Notes: generated from the sequence alone by a model not told the origin. Numbered from the stretch's first letter, positions 1 through 8,098 are shown. The stretch is 12,416 nt of DNA from Methanobacterium sp. (GCA_009712615.1 WASR01000072.1:1-12416), one strand, 5' to 3'. Program-made: numbers and translations.

Positions 1-29
1 TTATTTTACTAAAGTATAATCAAACATAA

Positions 30-44
30 ACTTGATATAAATCA
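30..44 (+). promoter_or_regulatory. Possible TATA-like promoter for the 105-794 gene
   Basis: The A/T-rich stretch CTTGATATAAATC resembles an archaeal TATA box. It lies about 60-70 bases before the start codon, which would give a leader of roughly 40 bases. This is read by eye in an A/T-rich region and is weak evidence. Confidence 0.3.
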
Positions 45-104
45 TAAAAGAACCCAAGCATAATATTTGGGATAGTTTTAGTTGAAATATGGAGAATTTG
101 TGTT

Positions 105-794
105 ATGAACCAGTACGATCATGGGGATGAATTAAGATTTTTAGGAAAGATCGGTGTGGACACCCGATTTTTGAGCATTTACAATTCTAATATCTTCATA
201 AACAATCAGAGATTTTCAAAATTTACAAGGAAGAGAGAAGAACAGTTTTTGAGAAATTACCCCGCTTTTCAGATACATAGATCAGGATTGTTTCAAAGAT
301 TGTGCACCAGAGTTTCAAGGGTACTGGCCATTTCAATTAAACCAAGGGAAAAAATTTTAATTCCAGACAATAATTCCTGCACAGATTTTGCACTGAAAGT
401 TCTACTTGAACCCTACCAACGTAAGTATGGGATCCAAATTTTAAGTGGAAACATTGCTGATTTTGATTCTATTGAGTACGATTCTATAGCGATGTCCACA
501 ACATTGGATGATGAGGCAGCGCATATTTTAAACAGGCTGTTTAATGGGGAATTTATGGATGTTGTTCATGAAATAAATACCAGTGATATGAATCATAAAT
601 TGATGTATCCACTCCAAAATGTTCCTACTTCGTGGATAGTTGAGTGGATAGAAAGTTTAGGCTGCAAATGTGATTTTTCTGTTCAAACTAATTATGAACT
701 CGAAACTCTGACTTTCCTGGAAACATTTGTATGTGATGTCCGTGAAAACATTCTAAAATCAGCATTGTTCATTTCTGAGAACTCAATTAAATAA
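105..794 (+). CDS. Degenerate TtuA/CTU1-like PP-loop family protein (hypothetical)
   Basis: A 229-aa soluble protein with no signal peptide or membrane segment. The ATG is preceded by GGAG at 91-94, ten bases upstream. Two stretches resemble the TtuA/CTU1/TilS family of tRNA-thiolating adenine nucleotide alpha hydrolases. Residues 132-148 (TTLDDEAAHILNRLFNG) match the family's 'hNLDDeAqtvL.nllrGd' motif. Residues 167-186 (YPL..VP...V.....LG) match the 'kPL..vpekEv.lYa.l.g' segment. The position expected for the SGGxDS PP-loop, residues 83-97, instead reads KILIPDNNSCTDFAL, so the ATP pyrophosphate-binding loop is altered. The paired CxxC motifs of TtuA are also not seen. I infer a diverged, possibly non-catalytic or differently acting relative. 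The gene stands alone and converges on rfcL, 39 bases away. The family link comes from motifs remembered and compared by eye. Confidence 0.6.
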   Translation: MNQYDHGDELRFLGKIGVDTRFLSIYNSNIFINNQRFSKFTRKREEQFLRNYPAFQIHRSGLFQRLCTRVSRVLAISIKPREKILIPDNNSCTDFALKVLLEPYQRKYGIQILSGNIADFDSIEYDSIAMSTTLDDEAAHILNRLFNGEFMDVVHEINTSDMNHKLMYPLQNVPTSWIVEWIESLGCKCDFSVQTNYELETLTFLETFVCDVRENILKSALFISENSIK

Positions 795-826
795 AAAAAA
801 ATAAATAAAAACCCAAAGGAAGGGTT
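793..826 (-). terminator. Hairpin plus T-tract terminator after rfcL
   Basis: Read on the minus strand just after the rfcL stop, a 5-bp stem (AACCC/GGGTT, plus-strand 810-814 and 822-826, 7-base loop) is followed by a long T-rich run, seen as A-rich sequence at 793-810 on the plus strand. The T-run reaches the end of the convergent upstream gene. A short stem with a long U-tract fits archaeal termination, which depends mainly on U-tracts. Confidence 0.6.
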
Positions 827-833
827 AAATTTG

Positions 834-2303
834 TTATTTGTTGAAATTAAACAGGGACATCTGGGAATCTTTGCTTGTTTTTTCCGAATCCTTTTCATTC
901 TCAGTATCTTTAGAAGATTTTTTAACAGGTTTATCTTCAGTTTTAACTTTTTGAGAACTGGATTTTTTGTTAGAACTCAATTTATCTTCAACATCAACCT
1001 TCTTTGAAGTTTCAACTTTTGTTTCGTTGGATAATTTTTTGGTACTTGTCGTTGTTTTCTTGGCTTTTGTAGGTTTCTTCTTAGATTTTTTAACCTTTAT
1101 CTTTCTAGATCTGAACAGTTTAACTTCATCGTCCGCCAGATCGAAGTACGTGGCAAGTTCATGGGCTGTCTCATCATTTTGGAACATTATTTTCATGTAG
1201 GGGAACTGTTCCTTAACAACCTTCTTGGAAGCATGAAGTTTTTGACCCATTTTTTCAGCAACTTTATCCTCCAAATTTCTCTTTCCACGGCTTTTAGAAA
1301 GTTTTGGAAATATTGATGAGTTGGTGAGTCTTGAAAACTTTTTATAGGTTTCTGCTTTAGATAATGCAACTCCTAAACCCATTAATTCAAAAGCATATTT
1401 CCAGTAGGTGTAAACACGGGTATTGAATGCTCTTCCAAGGTAAAGATCTGCTTGTGAAATCTTTTCGTATGCACTTTGTATTTCATTAACCTTTTCATAT
1501 TCCTTGGGAATATTTTCTGTTATTATTTCCAGAATGAAAGAGGGTTCTGAATCCACCCTCATTGCTGCCCTTATCCTCTTTGGATCCTTACTTTTTAGCA
1601 CTGTCCTGACTGTATCGAATATGTTGACTATATCATCCTTTGATGATAGTAACTCAAGATCTTCAGAGGTGATTTTATCTCGACCCCTGGCAATAACTTC
1701 TAGATCGTTAATCGCAGTCCTAAGATCACCATTTGATCTTTTTGCAAGGTTTCGTACAACGTGTTCCTCAAATTCCACGCCTTCCTTGACACAGATCTTT
1801 TTAAGCAAAGCCACAATAGAATTTGTATGAACTTTACGCATTATTAGGGTGTTGCATTTAGGTTTAAGACTCTGTAACCTTTTACTGTAAGGGTCGTTAG
1901 CCATCATTATTATTGGGTGTTTACCCTCCTTAACAATCTGATTTATGGCCCTTGTACCTCCCCTATCTTCATTTCCATGAATTCCATCCACTTCATCAAG
2001 TATAATTAATTTGAGTCCGTCACCATAAAGAGATTTTGAAAGTGAAGTTTCTCCAATGGTGTTTTTCAGGATATCATAGGATCTTTTGTCACTTGCATTT
2101 AGCTCAATGTATTCTGAAAATTCTTTGGCTGCCAGATGGGCCATGGTAGTTTTACCGGTACCTGGTGGTCCAATAAGAAGAATACACTGGCTGGTTTTAC
2201 CAAGTAACCAGTCTTCTGTCCAGTTAAGGATTTCATCTTTGAGCTTGACATTTCCAAGAACTTCATCGAAGTTTTTGGGACTGTACTTTTCTGTCCACAA
2301 CAT
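834..2303 (-). CDS. rfcL: Replication factor C large subunit (clamp loader)
   Basis: A 489-aa AAA+ ATPase, the large subunit of the archaeal clamp loader that opens PCNA and places it on primed DNA. It begins [17 protein letters not shown], the usual RFC N-terminal box. Walker A is GPPGTGKT at residues 45-52, Walker B is ILDEVD around 100-105, and a sensor-1 Asn sits near 136. From about residue 400 the protein becomes a Lys/Ser/Glu-rich linker. It ends in QMSLFNF (481-487), a PIP-box-like PCNA-binding motif with Q481, L484 and F487. Length fits euryarchaeal RfcL (about 480 aa). The ATG directly follows the rfcS stop (TAAATG) with only a weak ribosome binding site, suggesting translational coupling. 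The T-tract terminator follows. Identification is secure. Confidence 0.97.
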   Translation of the reverse strand: MLWTEKYSPKNFDEVLGNVKLKDEILNWTEDWLLGKTSQCILLIGPPGTGKTTMAHLAAKEFSEYIELNASDKRSYDILKNTIGETSLSKSLYGDGLKLIILDEVDGIHGNEDRGGTRAINQIVKEGKHPIIMMANDPYSKRLQSLKPKCNTLIMRKVHTNSIVALLKKICVKEGVEFEEHVVRNLAKRSNGDLRTAINDLEVIARGRDKITSEDLELLSSKDDIVNIFDTVRTVLKSKDPKRIRAAMRVDSEPSFILEIITENIPKEYEKVNEIQSAYEKISQADLYLGRAFNTRVYTYWKYAFELMGLGVALSKAETYKKFSRLTNSSIFPKLSKSRGKRNLEDKVAEKMGQKLHASKKVVKEQFPYMKIMFQNDETAHELATYFDLADDEVKLFRSRKIKVKKSKKKPTKAKKTTTSTKKLSNETKVETSKKVDVEDKLSSNKKSSSQKVKTEDKPVKKSSKDTENEKDSEKTSKDSQMSLFNFNK

Positions 2304-3269
2304 TTAATCTGCCTTTGAATTTATTAAAAACTTGGTTAACAACGCTTCCAATTGAATTCTCGGGTTTGATCCCTCTCTTATTCTGTAATCTGTTTCACCA
2401 ATGCTTTCAACAAGGTTAATATAAATATCCTCATTTAATGATCCATCTAGGGCCATTTTAGAAACTTCTTGGTATATTTGAGTCACCATATCCTCTCCAC
2501 TGGTACCCTGGACAACCATTACATCCCTTAAAAGCTCTCTAGCACCTATAAAGTCACCATCGAGTGCCTTGTTAACGATCTTTTTAACATCCTTTGGTTT
2601 GGCTTTAGATACAACTTCATCAACACTTTCTTCAGTAATTTCTTCACCTGCAGAAGAAGATGCCTGTAAAATGTTCACGGCCCTTCTCATATCACCTTCA
2701 GCAAAATATACTATGCTTTCGATGGCAGCCATATCGATTTTAAGACCTTCGGCCTCGGCAATGTATTCCAACCTTTTAATGATCTGATGACCCTTAACAG
2801 GAACAAATCGGAATATTGCACACCTGGATTGTATTGGATCAATGATCTTAGAGGAGTAGTTACATGACAGTATGAATGAAGATGTTTTTGTGTACATTTC
2901 CATTTCCCTTCTCAAGGCATGCTGAGCATCCTTGGTCATGTTATCAACTTCGTCTAGGAAAATAATTCTGAAGGGTGATCCAACAGCTTTTAAACGACAA
3001 AAACTCTTAATATCATTCCTAACCGTATCAATTCCCCTAGCATCAGAAGCATTCAGCTCTAGGAAGTTCTGTCTCCAGTATTCGCCGAGCATTTCCTTTG
3101 CCAGTGCAATTGCAGTTGTTGTTTTTCCAACACCTGCAGGGCCTGTAAACATGAGATTGGGCATATTGCCCTCTTTAACGTATCTTTTAAGCCTTAATAT
3201 TGTATGTTCTTGACCCACAACTTCATCCAATGTTTGTGGTCTGTATTTTTCAACCCATGGAGCATTCAT
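2304..3269 (-). CDS. rfcS: Replication factor C small subunit (clamp loader)
   Basis: A 321-aa AAA+ ATPase, the small subunit present in several copies in the archaeal RFC complex. The N-terminal RFC box is [16 protein letters not shown]. Walker A is GPAGVGKT (43-50), Walker B is FLDEVD (104-109), sensor 1 is N137, and the SRC motif, the arginine finger acting in trans on the neighbouring subunit, is at 148-150. The frame is open upstream to 3332, but the ATG at 3269 is preferred: it sits 3 bases after a perfect archaeal ribosome binding site GGTGAT (3273-3278), the RFC box starts immediately, and 321 aa is the usual length. The gene is directly followed by rfcL, so the stoichiometrically linked subunits share one transcript. 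Confidence 0.97.
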   Translation of the reverse strand: MNAPWVEKYRPQTLDEVVGQEHTILRLKRYVKEGNMPNLMFTGPAGVGKTTTAIALAKEMLGEYWRQNFLELNASDARGIDTVRNDIKSFCRLKAVGSPFRIIFLDEVDNMTKDAQHALRREMEMYTKTSSFILSCNYSSKIIDPIQSRCAIFRFVPVKGHQIIKRLEYIAEAEGLKIDMAAIESIVYFAEGDMRRAVNILQASSSAGEEITEESVDEVVSKAKPKDVKKIVNKALDGDFIGARELLRDVMVVQGTSGEDMVTQIYQEVSKMALDGSLNEDIYINLVESIGETDYRIREGSNPRIQLEALLTKFLINSKAD

Positions 3270-3272
3270 GCT

Positions 3273-3278
3273 ATCACC
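3273..3278 (-). promoter_or_regulatory. Ribosome binding site that decides the rfcS start
   Basis: GGTGAT on the minus strand, complementary to the archaeal 16S rRNA 3' end, lies 3 bases before the ATG at 3269. It supports this start over the longer in-frame reading that begins at 3332. Confidence 0.8.
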
Positions 3279-3313
3279 ATTTTCATATTGTGTTGCATTG
3301 TTTATTAACTGTT

Positions 3314-3330
3314 GGCGAATATAGTTTGTC
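3314..3330 (-). promoter_or_regulatory. Possible rfcS-rfcL promoter (TATA-like)
   Basis: On the minus strand the segment AAACTATATTCG resembles a TATA box. It would put the transcript start around 3296, with a leader of about 27 bases before rfcS. Called by eye only. Confidence 0.35.
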
Positions 3331-3366
3331 AAGATCCATTTGTCAAATAGAATCCACTAACCATCC

Positions 3367-3395
3367 AAAAAATAGGAAAATATCGAATTGATATT
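3367..3395 (-). terminator. Possible terminator after the Roadblock-domain gene
   Basis: Downstream of the gene ending at 3423, the minus strand carries an inverted repeat AATATC/GATATT (plus 3379-3384 and 3390-3395, 5-base loop) followed by TTTTCC then TATTTTTT. A separate T6 run at about 3408-3413 lies closer to the stop codon and could also terminate transcription. The stem is weak and A/T-only apart from one pair. Confidence 0.4.
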
Positions 3396-3422
3396 CTAAG
3401 AATTTATAAAAAATGGGGGCTG

Positions 3423-4670
3423 TTAATTTTCAAACAATTCAGAGATCTCAGGATGCATTTTACTGATTATTCCTAATTTGTTCATGACTGGACCATAAGA
3501 ATCTGTAATTTTCTCAAATTCTGGCCTTACCATTCCTCTAAATGCTTCATAGCCCATAACTTTTCCGTAGTTATCGGTAATAACATCTAAAATTTTTGTG
3601 AAATCTTCAATAAACTCTGATTCTCTATTCTCTAGTTTGATTTTAGAAGCGTTTTCCCTAATTTTATCAAAGTTCAGTGTTGAATTACTTTCTACTTTAA
3701 CTCCATCTAATAACCTTTCACATTCCTGTGATGGTAAAAATTTCTGTGTCAAACCTCTTGCAGGTGCAACACCCATGATTTTACTTGCTCCAATGGACAT
3801 TGCCCGGAATACTGCCTCATAAATATCCAAGATTAACTCAGCTCTGGCTTCAACATCTTCAGGCACTTCAGTTATCTTTTTAATATCTGGGAAAGCAATA
3901 GGGGGTTTAATTATAGGAATAATCTCTTTAGATTCTACTTCCTCTTTAGATTCTACTTCCTCTTTAGATTCTACTTCATAATCTGGTTTTGATGTTTCAA
4001 CATCCATAGAATCGACTTCAGGTTCAATTTCAAATTCTTTAGATTCTTTAGATTCCAAAACTGGAGCATCAATACCTTCGGATTCAATTTCCATTTTTTG
4101 TGGTTCAAGTTCTGAAGATTCCTCTGAGACCCCTTGTTCATCTTCTGGTGTTTCTACAGGCTTATGATCTGAAAGTTCATTTATTACTACATCTGATTCA
4201 ACCACTTCAAGATTTTCAGGGGTTAAATCAGGTTCAATTTCTGCTGTTAAAGGTTCTTTGTCGGATTCTATTATGGTTTCAACTACATCTGGTTTTAATT
4301 CCTTACTCAAGACTCTGATCTGTTCTGCAGCCCTTTTAGATGAAACTAAAATCAGGCCAACGTTTGCATGATTTTTCATTAAAACAATCAAATGCACATT
4401 TTCAAGATTTAAAAAAAGAGCTTTACCATTCAAAGATTCAACTAATACTCTGTGTATTTCTCCTTGATGGGACGAATTAAACAACCTTTTAGAAGAGCTG
4501 GTAATAACATTTGACATTGGTCCAAATAGTTCAATATCAATGTCTTGAAGCATTCGCTTAGCTACTATCTTTCCAGTATCATCTACAATTAAACCGCCAT
4601 CTACTCCATCTACTTTAACTAGATCGATGACGATCCTTTCAAGTTTAAACAACAGATCAGAGTTTTTCAT
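3423..4670 (-). CDS. Roadblock/LC7-like protein with acidic linker and unknown C-terminal domain
   Basis: A 415-aa soluble protein in three parts. Residues 1-120 alternate amphipathic helices and strands in the style of a Roadblock/LC7 domain: an N-terminal helix, then GGLIVDDTGKIVAKR, a mid-helix, a strand pair around LFLNLENVHLIVLM, then GLILVSSKRAAEQI. In archaea and bacteria such domains often partner small GTPases, but no MglA/Ras-like GTPase is seen nearby. Residues 125-265 form a highly acidic, low-complexity linker rich in E, S, V and P, with EVESKE repeated in tandem. Residues 270-415 form a compact, helix-rich C-terminal domain I do not recognise, containing DNYGKVMGYEAF and a similar DSYGPVMNKLG, possibly an internal duplication. 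The gene is monocistronic with its own promoter. Only a weak GGGA precedes the ATG. Domain assignment is by pattern; the function is unknown. Confidence 0.7.
   Translation of the reverse strand: MKNSDLLFKLERIVIDLVKVDGVDGGLIVDDTGKIVAKRMLQDIDIELFGPMSNVITSSSKRLFNSSHQGEIHRVLVESLNGKALFLNLENVHLIVLMKNHANVGLILVSSKRAAEQIRVLSKELKPDVVETIIESDKEPLTAEIEPDLTPENLEVVESDVVINELSDHKPVETPEDEQGVSEESSELEPQKMEIESEGIDAPVLESKESKEFEIEPEVDSMDVETSKPDYEVESKEEVESKEEVESKEIIPIIKPPIAFPDIKKITEVPEDVEARAELILDIYEAVFRAMSIGASKIMGVAPARGLTQKFLPSQECERLLDGVKVESNSTLNFDKIRENASKIKLENRESEFIEDFTKILDVITDNYGKVMGYEAFRGMVRPEFEKITDSYGPVMNKLGIISKMHPEISELFEN
3924..3977 (-). repeat. Perfect 3 x 18-bp tandem repeat inside the acidic linker
   Basis: Three identical 18-bp units (3924-3941, 3942-3959, 3960-3977; plus-strand unit CTCTTTAGATTCTACTTC) keep the reading frame and encode a repeated EVESKE hexapeptide. 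A related partial copy (TTCTTTAGATTC) occurs near 4035-4055. The identity at DNA level suggests recent slippage expansion. Confidence 0.9.
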
Positions 4671-4697
4671 AAAAATCCCAGTTTACTATTGAATATT

Positions 4698-4716
4698 CAA
4701 ACCTAATATAATATCA
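4698..4716 (-). promoter_or_regulatory. Possible promoter for the Roadblock-domain gene
   Basis: On the minus strand GATATTATATTAGG gives a TATA-like ATTATATTA about 35 bases before the ATG at 4670, implying a short leader of about 10-20 bases. The 4671-4894 gap otherwise holds only the terminator of the hydrogenase operon and A/T-rich sequence. Confidence 0.4.
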
Positions 4717-4833
4717 ATGCTATTATGTTTATCGTTTTTTTGTCCTATTTTGATAATAATTATTTAACCTAAAAATTCACAGCCATTATTGGGAGTTCTA
4801 ACATATTTATTCTAAACTAACATGTCAAATACT

Positions 4834-4871
4834 AAAAAATAAGCAATCATTCCCACTGTGTAGGGAATGAT
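4834..4871 (-). terminator. Strong stem-loop terminator of the hydrogenase operon
   Basis: A perfect 9-bp inverted repeat, ATCATTCCC (4846-4854) and GGGAATGAT (4863-4871), encloses an 8-base loop. On the minus strand it is followed seven bases later by a T6 run (A6 on plus, 4834-4839). It lies 24 bases after the large-subunit stop codon. Confidence 0.7.
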
Positions 4872-4872
4872 A

Positions 4873-4892
4873 AAGGGATTGGTTTATCCCTT
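4873..4892 (-). other. Second stem-loop between the hydrogenase stop codon and the terminator
   Basis: AAGGGAT (4873-4879) and ATCCCTT (4886-4892) form a perfect 7-bp stem with a 6-base loop. It starts two bases after the stop codon at 4895 and abuts the larger terminator hairpin. No T-run follows directly, so it may protect the 3' end of the transcript rather than end transcription. Confidence 0.55.
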
Positions 4893-4894
4893 GT

Positions 4895-6343
4895 CTAGAT
4901 GAATTGTCTCTTAATTAAGTAACCGTCACTGTCATGAATGTCCAGTAACATGGATGATTCACCATTTATCATATGGGTAGCACAGGATAAACATGGATCA
5001 TATGCTCTCACAATCATTTCAAGACGGTTTTTAAGCCCTTCAGAAACTTCATCACCTTTGATCATTGCTTTGGCAGTTTCCCTCACACCAATATCCATTG
5101 AAAGGTTGTTCTGTCCGGAAGCAACAATTAAATTAGCTTTTTGGATTATTCCTGCACCATCTGTTTCATAATCATGGAACAAAGTACCTCTCGGTGCTTC
5201 AATTACCCCAACACCCCTCATTTTTTTATCGGAGTTTTTAGCATCGGCAGTGGACATCAATGGTTCACTTAGATCTGTTTTAATGTCTGTGCTGGTGATG
5301 GAATCGTCTTCAAGGAGTTGTATGGATCTTTCAACACAGTACATGAGTTCCACTAATCTGGCGTAATGGTAGAGCAATGGATTTTGTGCCATTCCAAAGT
5401 TGTCCTTAAATTCTCCAAAGAGTGCAGATGCCCTTTCTGTATTAACAGAGTCTGCAATATTGAGCCTGGCCAGTGGGCCAACTCTGTAGTTACCTTCAGG
5501 GAATCCTATTTGTTTGAGGAATGGGAATTTCATGTAAGACCATGGCTGAACCTTTTCTTCGATGTAATCCAGGTAATTGGCAGTATCAAATTCTGTTACA
5601 GCACCACCATCTTTATCTTCGATCTTCATAGGGCCGTCATAAAGTTCTAATGCACCACCATTTGTTAAACTACCAAAATAAGTTTCAACTGGTCCCAGTG
5701 ATTCAATTTCATTGGCATAAGTTTCAAACAGTGGTTTTGCTACTTCTAAACCTGTTTCAACTAGTCCTATTCCTTCTTGAACTTTAGGAAGTAATGCATC
5801 TCTTTCACCTGATGTTAGGACCTTTGACTGTCCTCCAGGTATGGATGTAACTGGATGGATTGGTTTTCCGCCAACTACCGTAGTGATTTCCTGTCCTATT
5901 TTACGGGTTTTTATAGCCATCTTTGCAAGGTCAGGATTCTTTTTGATTATTCCAACTACGTTCCTTTCAGCTGGATCTGCATCTGGTCCAAGCACAAGGT
6001 CTGGTCCTCCTAGGAAGTAAAAATGAAGTGCATGGGAGTGGATGTACTGACCCAGTAAACTGAGTTCTCTCAATTTTTTCCCGGTTTCAGGAGGTTCTAA
6101 ACCAAACACGGCATCTGTAGCCTTTGCAGATACTACGTGGTGGGCTGTTTGACATACTCCACATATCCTGGGAGTTATTCTAGGTGCTTCTTCTACTGCT
6201 GCACCCTCCAAGAATTTTTCAAATCCTCTAATTTCCATGACATGAAAGTGAGCATCTGAAACATTTCCAGCATCATCAAGCTGAACTGTGATTTTTGCAT
6301 GGCCCTCAATTCTGGATACTGGGCTTATTTCTATTTGTTTCAT
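4895..6343 (-). CDS. [NiFe]-hydrogenase large subunit, group 3, MvhA-like
   Basis: A 482-aa catalytic subunit for reversible H2 oxidation, resembling MvhA of methanogens along its whole length (for example [18 protein letters not shown] near the N-terminus). The Ni-Fe ligands are present: [10 protein letters not shown] with C61, C64 and the conserved H68, and DPCLSCATH with C451, C454 and H457. The 25 residues after H457 are a typical C-terminal extension that a maturation protease removes after nickel insertion; no such protease gene is in the window. There is no selenocysteine. The ATG at 6343 is chosen because GGTGAT (6348-6353) lies four bases upstream; a TTG at 6355 is in frame but poorly placed. 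It is last in a four-gene operon, 14 bases after the small subunit. There is no signal or membrane segment, so it is cytoplasmic. MvhD, MvhB and FrhB are not adjacent, which makes an MvhA assignment uncertain. Confidence 0.93.
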   Translation of the reverse strand: MKQIEISPVSRIEGHAKITVQLDDAGNVSDAHFHVMEIRGFEKFLEGAAVEEAPRITPRICGVCQTAHHVVSAKATDAVFGLEPPETGKKLRELSLLGQYIHSHALHFYFLGGPDLVLGPDADPAERNVVGIIKKNPDLAKMAIKTRKIGQEITTVVGGKPIHPVTSIPGGQSKVLTSGERDALLPKVQEGIGLVETGLEVAKPLFETYANEIESLGPVETYFGSLTNGGALELYDGPMKIEDKDGGAVTEFDTANYLDYIEEKVQPWSYMKFPFLKQIGFPEGNYRVGPLARLNIADSVNTERASALFGEFKDNFGMAQNPLLYHYARLVELMYCVERSIQLLEDDSITSTDIKTDLSEPLMSTADAKNSDKKMRGVGVIEAPRGTLFHDYETDGAGIIQKANLIVASGQNNLSMDIGVRETAKAMIKGDEVSEGLKNRLEMIVRAYDPCLSCATHMINGESSMLLDIHDSDGYLIKRQFI

Positions 6344-6347
6344 AATT

Positions 6348-6353
6348 ATCACC
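6348..6353 (-). promoter_or_regulatory. Ribosome binding site that decides the large-subunit start
   Basis: GGTGAT on the minus strand lies 4 bases before the ATG at 6343 and overlaps the alternative TTG start, which favours the ATG. Confidence 0.75.
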
Positions 6354-6357
6354 AAAT

Positions 6358-7269
6358 CTATTTCTTGATCAACTGCGGGATCAATGAAACCTTTTTATTC
6401 TCCATTATAGTGCTTCCAATAACAAATCCGTAAATAATATGTCCGATATCGTAGATCTGTTTTTCAACATCCTTATGCGGCATTTTTGATAGATGGGCTA
6501 TTCTGTTTACTATACAGTTGTAAACATCATGGTTAGGTTCCCTTAATATGTCCAATGAAGGACCTCCACATCCATGACATGGAACACCTGCAGATGAGCA
6601 AAGTGCACCGCATCTACCGAGTGTTGCGGATCCCATGCAGATGTAGCCTTGGCTTAAGAAGCAAAGGTCAGGATCTGGATTTCCTTCAACTCTCCTGTGG
6701 ATCTTGTCGAATTCAATATGCTCCATTGTACGTTCACAATCTGCACAAACAGATTTTTTAGGCACAACAGGTTCTTCTCCGTTTATCAATGGAACAAGGA
6801 TATCTTTTACCAAATATTCCTTTGGTGGACAGCCTGGAAGATAATAATCAATTAAAGCCATATCTCCAGCTGGATGAACTATTGGTAACAGTTTAGGAAC
6901 CACTTCGGATGGTTCTGCTGCTGATTCTGTGCTTGGATTGTCTTTAAAGCTTCTGTCCGACACATCTTCAGGACTGTAGAGGTCTGCCATGCAGGTTATT
7001 CCTCCGTAGCATGCACATGTACCATATGCAATTACTGTGTTGGCCTTTTCTCGTATCTCTTCCAACCTTTCCTTATTCTCTTCATTTCTGACAGAACCTG
7101 AAACAATTGCTATGTCAATGTTTTCAGGTATTTCCTTCACATCCATGAGTATTGGTGCGTAAACAAGGTCTGCTTGCTCGAGCACATCAATCAATTCTTC
7201 ATGAAGATCGAGTATTGATATTTCACAGCCTGTGCAGCTTGCTAGTAATTCAAGAGCGATGTTTACCAT
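6358..7269 (-). CDS. [NiFe]-hydrogenase small subunit, group 3 type
   Basis: A 303-aa iron-sulfur subunit that carries electrons away from the Ni-Fe site. The likely proximal [4Fe-4S] ligands are C12 and C15 (SCTGCE), C85 (GTCACYGG, with a second Cys at 87) and C147 (PGCPP). A further Cys cluster follows: CADC (175-178), then a Cys-rich run through [18 protein letters not shown] and VPCHGCGGP, as in MvhG-type subunits that hold medial and distal clusters. There is no Tat signal, so the enzyme is cytoplasmic. The N-terminus starts very close to the first Cys motif, without the longer lead-in of classical MvhG, and the sequence is visibly diverged from it, suggesting a separate lineage. The ATG overlaps the upstream stop codon (TAATG), with GGAGTGGT (7275-7282) as ribosome binding site, so it is translationally coupled to the V4R gene. 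Confidence 0.92.
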   Translation of the reverse strand: MVNIALELLASCTGCEISILDLHEELIDVLEQADLVYAPILMDVKEIPENIDIAIVSGSVRNEENKERLEEIREKANTVIAYGTCACYGGITCMADLYSPEDVSDRSFKDNPSTESAAEPSEVVPKLLPIVHPAGDMALIDYYLPGCPPKEYLVKDILVPLINGEEPVVPKKSVCADCERTMEHIEFDKIHRRVEGNPDPDLCFLSQGYICMGSATLGRCGALCSSAGVPCHGCGGPSLDILREPNHDVYNCIVNRIAHLSKMPHKDVEKQIYDIGHIIYGFVIGSTIMENKKVSLIPQLIKK

Positions 7270-7835
7270 TATTTACCACTCCATTTGATTGTTAATGTTT
7301 TAAGACAGGCATTTGGCCCTACGTGGTCGATATCAAGTTTTCCTCTGATATCCATAACTTCTTCCACAGCACCCACTGTGTAACCATATAACAAGTAACA
7401 TAAAGGTCCTTTTTGAGGAAGACCAGTTCTTCTGAGGGTTTGTCTGACTACACAATCTCTGAAAATTAATTTCACGACTGTTTCATCACCCTTTTCTATG
7501 GTGTAACCTTCCTGACCAGCTGGTTTCCACATATCAAAATAAAATTCTGCACCTAAAATTTCACTCAATTCTTGCATTGCTTTCTCAAGGTTGTCAGTTT
7601 TTTCAACCATTTTACCTGCTTCATGGCCCATTCTTTTACCGGCTTGGTAAACAATTGCATTTGCACCCCTTCCAGACACCTGTTCAAGGGCGCTGGACAT
7701 TGAACCAACAAACTTCATAAGAACGTGAAGGGCCTCTTCATAATCATCAATATCTCCCCCACATTCATTAGGAATAAGTTCAGGTTTGAAGTCCCCAAAT
7801 ATTTCCTTTCCTTCCCTTTTAATTTCATATGCCAT
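7269..7835 (-). CDS. V4R-domain-like Cys protein of the hydrogenase operon
   Basis: A 188-aa soluble protein. The C-terminal two-thirds match the V4R (4-vinyl reductase) small-molecule-binding fold by pattern: a helical start with [11 protein letters not shown] (64-74), then strand-rich sequence with DCVVRQT (C128), [21 protein letters not shown] (C146) and [11 protein letters not shown] (C177). The three Cys fall where V4R domains carry conserved, often metal-binding cysteines; a fourth, C25, lies in the N-terminal region. Known V4R domains occur in ligand sensors and in tetrapyrrole metabolism proteins; the role beside a hydrogenase is not known to me. It could be an electron-transfer adaptor, a cofactor-assembly factor or a sensor. 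The start is supported by AGGAG (7844-7848) eight bases upstream, overlapping the ferredoxin stop. It sits between ferredoxin and small-subunit genes, so it is probably produced with the enzyme. Confidence 0.75.
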   Translation of the reverse strand: MAYEIKREGKEIFGDFKPELIPNECGGDIDDYEEALHVLMKFVGSMSSALEQVSGRGANAIVYQAGKRMGHEAGKMVEKTDNLEKAMQELSEILGAEFYFDMWKPAGQEGYTIEKGDETVVKLIFRDCVVRQTLRRTGLPQKGPLCYLLYGYTVGAVEEVMDIRGKLDIDHVGPNACLKTLTIKWSGK

Positions 7836-7846
7836 ACCAATGTCTC

Positions 7847-8098
7847 CTAAATTATCTTATTGAGTATATCATTAACTCTTCTATCGATATATAGCCTTTT
7901 AGCCACGTGTATGTTTTTATGTTCCATTGCTTCGGCAGGACAGATTTCATGGCATGAAAGGCACGCCATACAATCGTCAGCATTAACAACTTTAGTTTTG
8001 TTTTTTGCTTCATCCATTTCATAGACATCGTTAGGGCAGTCGTCCACACAAGAACCGCATCCAACACATGCATTTTCGTCTATTTCTATTTCTACCAT
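7847..8098 (-). CDS. 2[4Fe-4S] ferredoxin of the hydrogenase operon
   Basis: An 83-aa protein with two complete bacterial-type [4Fe-4S] motifs: C11xxC14xxC17xxxC21P and C43xxC46xxC49xxxC53P. It is expected to shuttle single low-potential electrons between the neighbouring hydrogenase and an unidentified partner. After the second motif there is an unusual basic and hydrophobic tail of about 29 residues ([17 protein letters not shown] at the end), which may dock to a partner. The ATG at 8098 is chosen because AGAGG (8106-8110) lies seven bases upstream and the first motif starts shortly after. A longer in-frame reading from a TTG at 8152 would add 18 residues and lacks a ribosome binding site. 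It is the first gene of the operon, 11 bases before the V4R gene. Confidence 0.92.
   Translation of the reverse strand: MVEIEIDENACVGCGSCVDDCPNDVYEMDEAKNKTKVVNADDCMACLSCHEICPAEAMEHKNIHVAKRLYIDRRVNDILNKII

Noticed and set aside
692..898. A minus-strand open frame bridging the first gene and the end of rfcL
   Set aside because: It overlaps two better-supported genes and the rfcL terminator, and its low-complexity F/I-rich stretch comes from the A-tract.
3270..3332. A longer rfcS starting at 3332
   Set aside because: The added 21 residues do not resemble RFC, and a perfect GGTGAT precedes the ATG at 3269.
3924..3977. CRISPR-like repeat array
   Set aside because: The units are contiguous with no spacers and lie in frame within a coding linker.
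5366..5650. A plus-strand open frame inside the hydrogenase large subunit
   Set aside because: It lies wholly opposite a conserved catalytic gene and shows no protein family features.
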